A stretch of 44,652 nt of DNA from Pseudomonas aegrilactucae (lineage in GTDB: Bacteria; Pseudomonadota; Gammaproteobacteria; Pseudomonadales; Pseudomonadaceae), in NCBI RefSeq assembly GCF_019168305.1, contig NZ_JAHTBI010000040.1:1-44652 (forward strand), read 5' to 3'. Both the position numbers and the translations under genes were made by a program. A model generated the notes under the pieces. That model worked only from the letters and a program-made list of their open reading frames with translations, did no database searches and was not told the origin of the DNA. Of the stretch, positions 1 to 7,517 are shown in pieces; the stretch's first letter is position 1, and every line of letters starts with the position of its first letter.

Positions 1-25
1 TTTTTGTCTGAAAAAACCCGAAAAA

Positions 26-67
26 GTGCGCAACTTCTTGCGCAGTACTGCGCAAGAAGTTGCGCAC
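26..67. repeat. Perfect 42-bp palindrome of two head-to-head 18-bp units
   Basis: The 42 bases equal their own reverse complement. The palindrome holds two copies, in opposite orientation, of the 18-bp unit TGCGCAAGAAGTTGCGCA (27-44 reversed, 49-66 forward). Each unit is itself a dyad, TGCGCAA-N4-TTGCGCA. A third copy lies at 132-149. This pattern suits a dimeric DNA-binding protein that occupies several sites, or a structured origin or terminus element. No T-run follows, so a simple terminator is unlikely. I do not recognise the factor. Confidence 0.9.
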
Positions 68-116
68 TCGTCTGTACATGGCAACCCACATGGCCTGCAG
101 CAATGTATGCACAGGG

Positions 117-125
117 TTATCCACA
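117..125 (+). promoter_or_regulatory. Consensus DnaA box TTATCCACA
   Basis: TTATCCACA matches the high-affinity DnaA box exactly. It sits between the second and third copies of the 18-bp dyad. A single box may occur by chance, but its place within a cluster of dyads makes DnaA-linked regulation or a replication-related function plausible. Confidence 0.45.
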
Positions 126-131
126 TTTGAG

Positions 132-149
132 TGCGCAAGAAGTTGCGCA
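132..149 (+). repeat. Third copy of the 18-bp dyad unit
   Basis: The sequence TGCGCAAGAAGTTGCGCA matches the forward unit at 49-66 exactly and starts 83 bp after it. It lies 6 bp beyond a perfect DnaA box at 117-125. Three exact copies in about 120 bp of otherwise unconstrained sequence imply a specific binding protein, whose identity cannot be read from this window. Confidence 0.85.
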
Positions 150-388
150 GTGGGTAAAAATCGAAGAATCGATTTTTGAGTATTGCAATATCGATAAATC
201 CATGGAACCACCCAATCACGGTGGGCGATTTGCCGTGCGGCTGGCAACATTCGCGACCATCTGTCGGAAAAACCAAAAGCCATCGAACAGCGTCAATCGA
301 GCGACTGAATACACCCGCCACCCCACCTCGTGCGCCATGACACGGTAAGCTGTCGGCCGACTTCAATTCCCCCGAACAAGAGCACCCC

Positions 389-769
389 ATGGCCAACCAC
401 GACCTCACCTTCGTTCCCGATCCCGATGCAGACTCCATCTCCTCCGACGTCGTCGGCTTCGCCGGCGTGCTGGTGTCCACCCAGATCCCGACCCGTGCCG
501 ACGGCAGCCTGGAGCTGGGCGACATCACCCTGCAGAGCGAGTGCACACTGCAAGCACTGAAGGTCGCGCTGGAACGCGCCGGCAGCTCGATGGACCGCGT
601 CATGCACCTGACCATCTACCTCACCGACATGGCCGACCGCGCCGCGTTCAACGAGGTCTACCAGCGCTTTTTCGCCAAGCCCTGGCCAGTACGCGCCGCT
701 GTCGGCGTGGCCGCACTGGCGGTCGAAGGCATGCGGGTGGAAGTCACGGCCATGGCGGCCAAAGGCTGA
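389..769 (+). CDS. RidA family (YjgF/YER057c/UK114) protein
   Basis: This 126-residue protein is of normal length for the RidA family. Members are trimers that hydrolyse reactive enamines and imines released by PLP enzymes such as threonine dehydratase, so preventing enzyme damage; some subfamilies have other roles. Visible family features are the central hydrophobic strand-helix pattern, an arginine before the last strand (VRAAVGVAAL) and the closing strand VEVTAMAAKG. The start ATG at 389 follows a weak AAGAG. The gene stands alone upstream of a nitrilase-like gene (97 bp gap). Family assignment is secure; archetypal deaminase activity versus another RidA subgroup is not decided. Confidence 0.85.
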   Translation: MANHDLTFVPDPDADSISSDVVGFAGVLVSTQIPTRADGSLELGDITLQSECTLQALKVALERAGSSMDRVMHLTIYLTDMADRAAFNEVYQRFFAKPWPVRAAVGVAALAVEGMRVEVTAMAAKG

Positions 770-866
770 AGTCACGGCCCCTGGCGTGCGCCACAAGGTC
801 GCGACGTGTTTCGCCTGCCCCTTGTTTGCAGTACGCTCGACGCAAATCCGGACGCACACCTTATTC

Positions 867-1988
867 ATGCAAAGACTTCTGCTCGGCGCCCTGGCGCTTG
901 TTGTCATCGCCATCCTCTGCGGCTACGGCCTGTGGACCGAACAGCGCCCGGCCGGCCACTACCTGTCCGACCTGCGTGTGGAGCTGGCGCTGAGCGAAGG
1001 GGTGCCCGCCGACAAGGGCAACCTGCTGGGCATCGAGCCGCTGCTGTACCCCGGCGACTACCAGGACCTCACCCGCCTGCACCGCAAACTCGCCGCCTAC
1101 CTCGAACAGGCTCGCAGCCAGGGCCTGGTGGGCCCGCGCACCATCGTGGTGTTGCCCGAGCATATCGGCACCTGGCTATGGGCCCGTGGCGAGAAGAAAG
1201 AGCTGTACCAGGTCACCCGCCTGCAGGAAGCCTGGCAATGGCTGGAACTGAGCAACCCGTTGCGCTACGGCCTGGCCATGCTCAACGCCGAAGGCGACGA
1301 TCGCCGTTCCGACGCCCACCTGCGCATGAAGGCCACGCAAATGGCCGCCGATTATCAACAGCTGTTCGGCGGCCTGGCCAAGGAGTTCGGGGTGACCCTG
1401 GTGGCCGGCTCCATCGTGCTGCCCGAACCCTATGTCGAGCAGGGCATCCTGCACAGTGGCAATGGCGCGCTGTACAACAACAGTGTGGTGTTCGCCAGCA
1501 ACGGCAAGGTGCTGGGCCAACCGCAACGCCAGCAATACCCCGACAGCGAAGTGCGTCGTTTCATTCGCAGCGGCGAGGCCTACCCGTTGCAGGTGCTGGA
1601 AACCCCCGCCGGTCGCCTGGGCGTGCTGGTGGGCAGCGACAGCTGGTACCCGGCCAACTATCAGCGCCTGGCCGCGCAGGCGGTGCAGGTGATCGCCGTG
1701 CCTGCCTTCGTCAACGGCAAGGGCAGTTGGGGCGCCCCCTGGCGTGGCAATCGCCACCAGCCCATGGCCGTGAGCCTGCCGCTCAAGGCCGGCGACGTGG
1801 ATGAGGGCCAGGCCTGGCAGCAACTGGTGCGCCATGGCCAGACAGCGGACACCACCCTGTTGAGTGTGTTCCTGCGAGGGCAGTTCTGGGAGGTCGCCGG
1901 TGACGGTCTGGGCTTCGTCAGCCGTGATGGCCAGGCCCTCAGCGCCAGCGCGCACCCGGGCGCGCGCCTGCTCAACCAATGGCTGTAG
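867..1988 (+). CDS. Membrane-anchored nitrilase-fold protein lacking the catalytic Cys
   Basis: With the start at the ATG before a hydrophobic stretch the product has 373 residues: one N-terminal membrane helix (about 3-23) and a carbon-nitrogen hydrolase fold. The frame is open further upstream to 786, but that part looks non-coding. Nitrilase enzymes use a Glu-Lys-Cys triad. The Glu is present (VVLPEH, E98). The region that should carry Lys reads QPQRQQ (219-223), and the nucleophile elbow reads GVLVGSDSWYP where the family has Cys about five residues in; G256 occupies that place. The only cysteine in the protein is in the membrane helix. It is therefore probably a non-catalytic family member. 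The next gene, an AraC regulator, begins 4 bp after the stop, so the two are probably co-expressed and may act together. Confidence 0.8.
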   Translation: MQRLLLGALALVVIAILCGYGLWTEQRPAGHYLSDLRVELALSEGVPADKGNLLGIEPLLYPGDYQDLTRLHRKLAAYLEQARSQGLVGPRTIVVLPEHIGTWLWARGEKKELYQVTRLQEAWQWLELSNPLRYGLAMLNAEGDDRRSDAHLRMKATQMAADYQQLFGGLAKEFGVTLVAGSIVLPEPYVEQGILHSGNGALYNNSVVFASNGKVLGQPQRQQYPDSEVRRFIRSGEAYPLQVLETPAGRLGVLVGSDSWYPANYQRLAAQAVQVIAVPAFVNGKGSWGAPWRGNRHQPMAVSLPLKAGDVDEGQAWQQLVRHGQTADTTLLSVFLRGQFWEVAGDGLGFVSRDGQALSASAHPGARLLNQWL

Positions 1989-1992
1989 CCGC

Positions 1993-3033
1993 GTGAGCCG
2001 GCCACGGGTACGCCTGGGTGATCTGTCGGTGGGGTTCGTGCAGAGCCTGGCCCAGGCCCTGCAGCAACTGGGCCATGACCCTGGCGGCCTGCTCGAACGC
2101 TACGGCCTGACACCTGCGCGGCTGGCCGAAGCGGGCGCACGCTTGTCGATCCCGCGCTACATGCACCTGGGGCATGCCGCCATCCTGCTCAGCCACACGC
2201 CGGCACTGGGGTTGCACATGGGGCGGTTGAGCCACCTGAGCCAGGCCGGCCTGGCCGGGGTCACTGCGGCCCAGGCGCCGACCCTGGGTGACGCAGCGTG
2301 CGCACTGCTGCGTTTCGAACCGCTGTACGCGGCCAACTACCGCGGGCAATCGCGCTTCGAAGAGGATGAGCAGGGCGCCTGGCTACGCTTCTACTCGATC
2401 AGCCCGTACAACGACTACAACCGTTTTGTGGTCGACTCGGTACTGGCCGGCTGGCTGACGCAACTGGGTGGGCTGGTGGGCGCGCCCTTGCAGGCAGAAC
2501 GCGTCGAAATCGAGTTTTCACCCCCCGCCTACGCCGCCCTTTACCAGGGCCTGAGCAACCACCCGGTAGCGTTCGATGCACCGGCCAATCAACTGCGCCT
2601 GAGCCGCGCCAGCCTGGCGCTGCGCAACCCCGCACACTGCCCCAGCACCTGGCAGCACCTGCTGCAGCTGTGTGAACAGCAGCTGGCTGAACGCACGCGC
2701 ATGCGCAGCCTGGCCGAGCGCATTGCGCATTTGCTGGGGCCGCTGCTCAATGGCGGACGCGAGCCGGACCTGCAGGAAGTGGCAGCGCACCTGCAACTGC
2801 CGAGCTGGACGCTACGGCGCAAGCTGGCCGAAGAAGGCACTCAGTTTCGCGCGATCCTCAACGATACGCGGCGTGACCTGGCAATGACCTACATCCGGGA
2901 CACCGAGCTGGCATTCGGGGAAATCGCCTACCTGCTGGGGTTTGCCTCGGCCGAAGCCTTCCAGCGCGCGTTCAAGCGCTGGAGCGGGGTCACGCCAGGG
3001 GCGTTCCGGCGCAGCCAGCGGCGTAGCGCCTGA
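1993..3033 (+). CDS. AraC-family transcriptional regulator (AraC_binding_2/HTH_18 type)
   Basis: The protein has 346 residues from the GTG at 1993; upstream in-frame codons lie inside the previous gene and are unlikely to be used. The N-terminal two thirds match the ligand-sensing domain of OruR/ArgR-like AraC regulators, with the typical opening 'VQSLAQALQQLGHDPGGLLERYGL'-type helix pattern. The C-terminus has two helix-turn-helix units (LPSWTLRRKLAEEG, then the conserved AFGEIAYLLGFASAEAFQRA and FKRWSGVTPGAFR). It starts 4 bp after the nitrilase-like gene stop, which suggests coupling. The effector is unknown. The gene converges on a small ORF whose stop is 7 bp away. Confidence 0.88.
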   Translation: MSRPRVRLGDLSVGFVQSLAQALQQLGHDPGGLLERYGLTPARLAEAGARLSIPRYMHLGHAAILLSHTPALGLHMGRLSHLSQAGLAGVTAAQAPTLGDAACALLRFEPLYAANYRGQSRFEEDEQGAWLRFYSISPYNDYNRFVVDSVLAGWLTQLGGLVGAPLQAERVEIEFSPPAYAALYQGLSNHPVAFDAPANQLRLSRASLALRNPAHCPSTWQHLLQLCEQQLAERTRMRSLAERIAHLLGPLLNGGREPDLQEVAAHLQLPSWTLRRKLAEEGTQFRAILNDTRRDLAMTYIRDTELAFGEIAYLLGFASAEAFQRAFKRWSGVTPGAFRRSQRRSA

Positions 3034-3039
3034 GCCACC

Positions 3040-3126
3040 TCAGAGTTCGGTAGCGTCGTCGGCAGGCTCGAGCGGGTCGAGTTCGAAAGCGTGGTATTCC
3101 AGAAGTTCTTCTTGATAGTCGTCCAT
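3040..3126 (-). CDS. Putative 28-residue acidic small protein
   Basis: On the minus strand an ATG at 3126 opens a 28-codon frame. It begins MDDYQEELLEYHAFELD and ends DDATEL before TGA. A strong Shine-Dalgarno, AAGGAG, lies 7 nt upstream. The peptide is very acidic, has no cysteine or membrane segment, and is probably helical at its start. A possible promoter reads TTGTCA with a weak CACTTT 17 bp downstream. It sits between an AraC gene (convergent) and a DUF2242 lipoprotein gene. The good ribosome site and the codon choice argue for a real gene, but I do not recognise a function. Confidence 0.6.
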   Translation of the reverse strand: MDDYQEELLEYHAFELDPLEPADDATEL

Positions 3127-3236
3127 TGCCTGCTCCTTGTATGCGCGTTCATCTCATTGATTCGACCTTCACCCTAAAGTGCCCGGATGAAGAAAAAATG
3201 ACAAGCGCATGACTCGCCTGAAAGAGCGCGGTGCGC

Positions 3237-3265
3237 CCTTCGCCGGCAAGGCCGGCTCCTACAGG
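3237..3265 (-). repeat. REP-like palindromic element
   Basis: The segment contains CCTTCGCCGGCAAGGCCGGC followed by TCCTACAGG, the classic P. putida REP form: a GC-rich imperfect hairpin with the TCCTACAGG tail. It lies just beyond the stop of the lipoprotein gene, the usual extragenic setting. Confidence 0.7.
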
Positions 3266-3304
3266 TAAACAACGTAGCAGGTCACGGACGATTTATCCGC
3301 TGCG

Positions 3305-4168
3305 TCAGAGTGGCGCAGGCTCGCTCGGGGCGGGGGCAGGCTCGGGGGTGACCACCGGCGTGGTCTGGGCCGGTGCAGGCTCGGCTGCCGGTGCCGGCTG
3401 CTCGACACTGATGGGCGCCGCATCCTGCGGCGGCGCGACCGGTTGCGAGCTCTTGCTGTCATCGACCACCGGGGCGGCCACCACTTCGGCAGCCGGCACC
3501 GGCGCCGGCGCTTCGGCGGGCGCCGCTTCGACAGGCGCAGCCACCGGCGCACTCAGGGCGGCCGGGGCTGGGGCAGGCGCCGGCTCAGGCACACCCAGGT
3601 CCACCGCAGGCTTGGGCGGTTCGGCCTTGGCCTTTTGGCTCGGCTTGGGCAGGAAGCTTTCGACCAGCGCAAAGTAACGCTCGTAGAACTTGGGCGAGGT
3701 CACGGTTTCGCTGGCCACCTTGACCATCGAGTCGTCCGAGGAGCCGATCGGCATCGACACCGACCCCAATACCCCCACGCCCAGGCTGGCCGAGGTATTG
3801 GACTTTTTCAGGGCATAGCGGTCTTGCAGGGCATTGGCGAACATGGTCGAACGCTGACCCGAACCGCTGTCATCGGCGCACACCACGTTGAAGCTGATCT
3901 GCAGGTGCGAATCGCCCGTCTGCTGGAAGCTCTTGTTGCCATTGACCTGGCCGCGCTCACTGGTGGTGATGATGTAGCCCTGGCTGAGCAAGGCACGCCG
4001 CGCCGCTTCGCAGGTGCCCGCCTCGCTGACCGCAAAGCTGCGCGAAAACGTGCCCGAGTCGTCGAAATTCTCGTGCTCGTAGATCGCGGCCTTCTTTGAC
4101 GAACAGCCGGCAACACCCGCCAGCACAAGGGCCAGCCCGAGCGCACTGAAGACGGTTGACTTTGACAT
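3305..4168 (-). CDS. DUF2242 family lipoprotein with Pro/Ala-rich tail
   Basis: The 287-residue product starts at the ATG at 4168, which has an AGGA ribosome site. A lipoprotein signal peptide ends in the lipobox VAGC, with C22 as the acylated residue. Residues 23-177 match what I know of DUF2242 proteins, including paired cysteines (C53, C97) that could form a disulfide. The last ~110 residues are an Ala-Pro-Glu repeat-like tail that probably spans the periplasm or interacts with the envelope. Ser at +2 after the Cys predicts outer-membrane sorting. Function is unknown. It is divergent from the chemoreceptor gene. Confidence 0.78.
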   Translation of the reverse strand: MSKSTVFSALGLALVLAGVAGCSSKKAAIYEHENFDDSGTFSRSFAVSEAGTCEAARRALLSQGYIITTSERGQVNGNKSFQQTGDSHLQISFNVVCADDSGSGQRSTMFANALQDRYALKKSNTSASLGVGVLGSVSMPIGSSDDSMVKVASETVTSPKFYERYFALVESFLPKPSQKAKAEPPKPAVDLGVPEPAPAPAPAALSAPVAAPVEAAPAEAPAPVPAAEVVAAPVVDDSKSSQPVAPPQDAAPISVEQPAPAAEPAPAQTTPVVTPEPAPAPSEPAPL

Positions 4169-4473
4169 TGCAAATCCTGAGGAAAACGGTCGGCGCCTAT
4201 TGTGCATCACATCCGCGAAGGACTGAAACCATAGCAGCCTCATCCTGCGCAAATTTTCACGTGCGCGCCCCATGAACCGGGGTTTTGCAGCGCATCCAAC
4301 CATTGGTCGCGTCTTTTTTCACTCATTAGCTATTCCCTTTTCCCACAGGATTTAGGGAAGCGCCTGCCTACTCCCAGCGTGATAACCCAATCAATACTTC
4401 CCGGACTCACTCGCAATATGGCAATACGCCACCAATGCAGCCACAGACCATCAACCTCCGGGGAGCACACAAG
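4169..4473. other. Divergent intergenic region, lipoprotein / chemoreceptor
   Basis: These 305 bases separate two divergent genes and must hold both promoters. The chemoreceptor ribosome site GGGGAG is at the right end. I see no clear terminator, RNA gene or dyad; a GCGTGATAA stretch near 4377 only weakly resembles a sigma-28 -10 element. Confidence 0.4.
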
Positions 4474-6366
4474 GTGAAAGACATATCGGTGAGGGTGAAG
4501 CTGGCCCTCGGTTTCGCCAGCATTCTGCTGGTGATGGCGCTACTGGCCGTCATCGGCATCAACAGCCTGAGCACCCTGACAACCCGCGCCGATCGCCTGG
4601 TGTCGGTCAACCACCTGCTTGACCACACCAACGATATCCGTGCCGCACGGCTGTCGTTCGAACACCATGGCGATCAGACATATGCCACCCAGTTGCAAGC
4701 GTCGTACAACGCGCTGGTGCCGCTGATCGAACTGAATCGCCAGCGCATCCAGGACCCGCAATCGAGGCAGCACCTTGAAACCGTGTTCGAGCACATGAAG
4801 GATTACATGGAGCAGTTCCAGCAACTGCAACTGGCCCAGCAGGACATCGGGCGCATCCAGACCGACGCCGACCGCCTGGGCGAGGCACTGCAAGAGGGCG
4901 TGCGCGAACTGACCCAGGGCCTGCTGCGCGATGAAGTCAGTGCCGTGCAACCGGCGCTCGGCCACCTCAATAATGCACTGAGTGACCTGCGCCAGAACAA
5001 CCTGGCGATGATGCGCGAGGGTAGCGCCAACCGGCTGGGCAACGTGCGTGATGCACAGGCACGCGCCAACACCAGCTTGCAACAGCTGGGCACGCAGCTG
5101 TCAGACAATCGCCAGGCGGCGTTGCGCACGCTGGCGGGCGAGTTCACCCAGTATCTGCAACTGGCCGAGCGCTATGGCAAGGATGTCGCCCAGCAGGCAC
5201 AGAACCGCACCGTACTGATCAAGGACATCGACAGCAGCCTGGAAGCGACCAACAACCTGATCGCCCGGCAGAACCACCTGAGTGCCGAGGAGTCGGGGCG
5301 AAGCCGCGCGCTGATGCTCGGTTTGCTGCTGCTGGCCGTGATACTGGGCACGCTGATCGGCTGGGTCATCACCCGCCAGATCACCCAGCCGTTGCAGCAA
5401 GCGGTGCAGATAGCACGACGCATCGGCGAGGGCGACCTGACCGACAGCGCCAGTACACCGCGCCGCGATGAGTTTGGCCATCTGCTGGAGGCCTTGTCGC
5501 TGGGCGGCGACAACCTGCGTGGCGTGCTGAGCCAGGTGGGCAACGTGACCACCCAGCTGTCGGCGGCTGCCGAAGAACTGTCGGCCATCACCGAACAGAC
5601 CAGCGCCGGGGTCAACAGCCAGAAGGTCGAGACCGATCAGGTGGCGACCGCCATGAGCGAGATGGTTGCCACCGTGCAGGAGGTGGCGCGCAATGCCGAA
5701 GCCGCCAGCGCCGCGACCGACCAGGCCAACAGCCAGGCCAATGAAGGCAACCGGGTGGTACAGCGCACGCTGCAGCAGATCGGCCAACTGGCCGACGACA
5801 TCGGCTCGTCGGCCGAGGCGGTGGGCCAACTGGCCCATGAGAGCGAACGGATCGGCAGCGTGATGACGGTGATCAATGCCATCGCCGAGCAGACCAACCT
5901 GCTGGCGCTCAATGCAGCCATCGAGGCGGCACGCGCCGGGGAGGCCGGGCGCGGCTTTGCCGTGGTGGCCGACGAGGTGCGCGGTCTGGCCCAGCGCACC
6001 CAGCAATCGACCGCCGAAATCGAGACCCTGATCAGCTCGCTGCAGCATGGCGCACTGCAGGCTGCCGATCGCATGCACGCCAGCCACGGCATGGTCGGTA
6101 CCACGGTGGGGCTGGCCAACGAGGCCAGTGTCGAACTGCAGGCGATCACCGCCACCGTCACCAGCATCCAGGCCATGAACGTGCAGATCGCCACCGCCGC
6201 CGAACAGCAGAGTGCAGTGGCCGAAGAGATCAACCGCAGCGTGTTGAATGTGCGGGATGTAGCCGAGCAGTCATCGACCGCCTCGACCCAGACCGCCACC
6301 TCTGCAGGTGAGCTGGCACGCCTGGGCAGCGAGCTGCAGGGGCTGCTTTCGCGCTTCCGGGTCTGA
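4474..6366 (+). CDS. Methyl-accepting chemotaxis protein with HBM-like sensor
   Basis: The GTG at 4474 follows GGGGAG and gives 630 residues; an ATG at 4435 (643 residues) is possible but less well placed. The layout is a membrane helix (about 10-30), a periplasmic, fully helical sensor of about 250 residues, a second membrane helix ([14 protein letters not shown]), a HAMP domain and a cytoplasmic signalling domain. The signalling tip [19 protein letters not shown] is canonical. The sensor length and helical pattern fit the helical bimodular (HBM) class, known from P. putida McpS and McpQ, which bind TCA-cycle acids. No CheR-docking pentapeptide is visible at the C-terminus. Its position just before an organic-acid catabolic island suggests the ligand may be that pathway's substrate; this is inference. 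Confidence 0.9.
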   Translation: MKDISVRVKLALGFASILLVMALLAVIGINSLSTLTTRADRLVSVNHLLDHTNDIRAARLSFEHHGDQTYATQLQASYNALVPLIELNRQRIQDPQSRQHLETVFEHMKDYMEQFQQLQLAQQDIGRIQTDADRLGEALQEGVRELTQGLLRDEVSAVQPALGHLNNALSDLRQNNLAMMREGSANRLGNVRDAQARANTSLQQLGTQLSDNRQAALRTLAGEFTQYLQLAERYGKDVAQQAQNRTVLIKDIDSSLEATNNLIARQNHLSAEESGRSRALMLGLLLLAVILGTLIGWVITRQITQPLQQAVQIARRIGEGDLTDSASTPRRDEFGHLLEALSLGGDNLRGVLSQVGNVTTQLSAAAEELSAITEQTSAGVNSQKVETDQVATAMSEMVATVQEVARNAEAASAATDQANSQANEGNRVVQRTLQQIGQLADDIGSSAEAVGQLAHESERIGSVMTVINAIAEQTNLLALNAAIEAARAGEAGRGFAVVADEVRGLAQRTQQSTAEIETLISSLQHGALQAADRMHASHGMVGTTVGLANEASVELQAITATVTSIQAMNVQIATAAEQQSAVAEEINRSVLNVRDVAEQSSTASTQTATSAGELARLGSELQGLLSRFRV

Positions 6367-6427
6367 TGCAACGCCGCGCAGTCTGGCACCATGCAGGCCG
6401 AGCCCAGCCTGAAAGTGAGTGACTGCC

Positions 6428-7327
6428 ATGTGGCACATCGACCCGATTTCGCTGCGTCTGTTCATCGCCGTGTGCGAGGAAGGCAGCATTGCCCGCGCCA
6501 GCGAGCGCGAGTTCATTGCGCCGTCGGCGGTGAGCAAGCGCATGGCCGACATCGAGGCCGACGTGGGCGTGCCCCTGCTGTCGCGCAGCAAGCGCGGTGC
6601 AGTACCGACCCCTGCCGGCCAGGCCCTGCTGCGCCATGCGCGGCAACTGATGCGCAGCATGGAGCGCCTGCAGGGCGAACTGAGCGAGTACGCCGAAGGT
6701 GGGCGTGGGCAGGTGAAGATCCTCGCCAACATTTCCTCGATCATGGAGTTTCTGCCCGAAGAGCTGTCGGACTTCATGCTGGCCAACGAGCACATTCAGG
6801 TCGATATCGAAGAGCGCTTCAGCCCGGATGTGGTGCGCGGGGTGCTCGAGGGCCAGGCCGACCTGGGTGTTTGCCGCAAATCGATGGCGGTGGGCAACCT
6901 GGAGTTTTTGCCCTATCGCCGCGACCACCTGGCACTGGTGGTGAATGCCGCACATCCGCTGGCCGGGCGCCAGAGTGTGCGCTTCAGCGACACCCTGGAC
7001 TATGACCACATTGGCCTGTCGGCCTTTGCCACGCTCAACAGCTTCATGAACCATGCCGCCGCCCAAGCCGGGCGCGAGCTGCGCTTTCGCGCGTATGTGT
7101 CCACGTTCGATGGTGCCTACAGCCTGGTAAAGGCCGGGCTGGGGCAGACCATCCTGCCGATGGAGGCGGTCAGCCGCTACGCCCGGCTGTTCGACCTGCG
7201 GGTGATACCACTGCTGGATGCTTGGGCGCTGGGGGAGTTCGTCATCTGCGTGCGCGATGTCGAGAGCCTGTCGCTCGCGGCGCGGCGGCTGCTCAATCAT
7301 CTGCTGGCGCGGGCACCGGTGGTGTAG
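6428..7327 (+). CDS. LysR-family regulator of the adjacent catabolic genes
   Basis: The 299-residue protein has a standard LysR layout: an N-terminal winged helix-turn-helix (ISLRLFIAVCEEGSIARAS with the recognition helix APSAVSKRMADIE) and a C-terminal effector-binding domain. The ATG at 6428 is preferred over a GTG at 6419; neither has a strong ribosome site. It is encoded in the same direction as the enzymes, separated from them by a REP pair and a dyad operator at 7417-7439. By position it most likely controls that cluster, with a pathway acid or CoA ester as inducer. The effector cannot be told from sequence. Confidence 0.9.
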   Translation: MWHIDPISLRLFIAVCEEGSIARASEREFIAPSAVSKRMADIEADVGVPLLSRSKRGAVPTPAGQALLRHARQLMRSMERLQGELSEYAEGGRGQVKILANISSIMEFLPEELSDFMLANEHIQVDIEERFSPDVVRGVLEGQADLGVCRKSMAVGNLEFLPYRRDHLALVVNAAHPLAGRQSVRFSDTLDYDHIGLSAFATLNSFMNHAAAQAGRELRFRAYVSTFDGAYSLVKAGLGQTILPMEAVSRYARLFDLRVIPLLDAWALGEFVICVRDVESLSLAARRLLNHLLARAPVV

Positions 7328-7332
7328 CTGCA

Positions 7333-7410
7333 GGCCCCTTCGCTGGCAAGCCAGCTCCCACAAGGTTGGACTGCAGACCCTGTGGGAGCTGGCTTGCCAG
7401 CGAAGGGGCC
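7333..7410. repeat. Inverted REP pair
   Basis: Two 30-bp arms, 7333-7362 and 7381-7410, are exact reverse complements built on CTTCGCTGGCAAGCCAGC and TCCCACA. They are spaced by 18 bp. Each arm is a REP hairpin; the pair can fold into a long cruciform and may stabilise the LysR mRNA end or end transcription. Similar pairs occur at 29611, 36186 and 40156. Confidence 0.9.
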
Positions 7411-7416
7411 ACCTCC

Positions 7417-7439
7417 ATCCATCGCCATCCACGATGGAT
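7417..7439. promoter_or_regulatory. Dyad operator candidate upstream of the catabolic operon
   Basis: ATCCATCG and CGATGGAT form an exact 8-bp inverted repeat with a 7-bp spacer. A nested dyad ATCCA-CGA-TGGAT (7427-7439) gives three ATCCA half-sites, the two direct copies 10 bp apart. It lies about 80 bp upstream of the HMG-CoA-lyase-like start, a normal distance for a LysR-type activator site. Binding by the neighbouring LysR protein is inferred. Confidence 0.5.
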
Positions 7440-7517
7440 AAGCCCGCCAAAAACGTCTTTTCCACCCCGCCCCACCCTCCTAGTCTTGCCTGAGCCCCAA
7501 GCCTGAACGAGACCACC

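Larger units (their letters stand above)
1..388. other. Gene-free left edge with dyads and AT-rich stretch
   Basis: No convincing gene lies here. A 114-codon open frame covers it but has no Shine-Dalgarno, odd composition and consists partly of the palindromes. Besides the dyads and the DnaA box there is an AT-rich tract around 155-200 with two ATCGAT copies flanking the palindrome TATTGCAATA (181-190), which could be a further protein site or the promoter region of the RidA gene. Confidence 0.6.

Noticed and set aside
4..348. 114-codon open frame at the left edge
   Set aside because: It has no ribosome site, its early codons are the palindromic repeats, and the composition does not resemble a protein of this genome.
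4371..4386. Sigma-28 (FliA) promoter for the chemoreceptor
   Set aside because: GCGTGATAA only partly matches GCCGATAA, and no TAAA-type -35 lies at the right distance.
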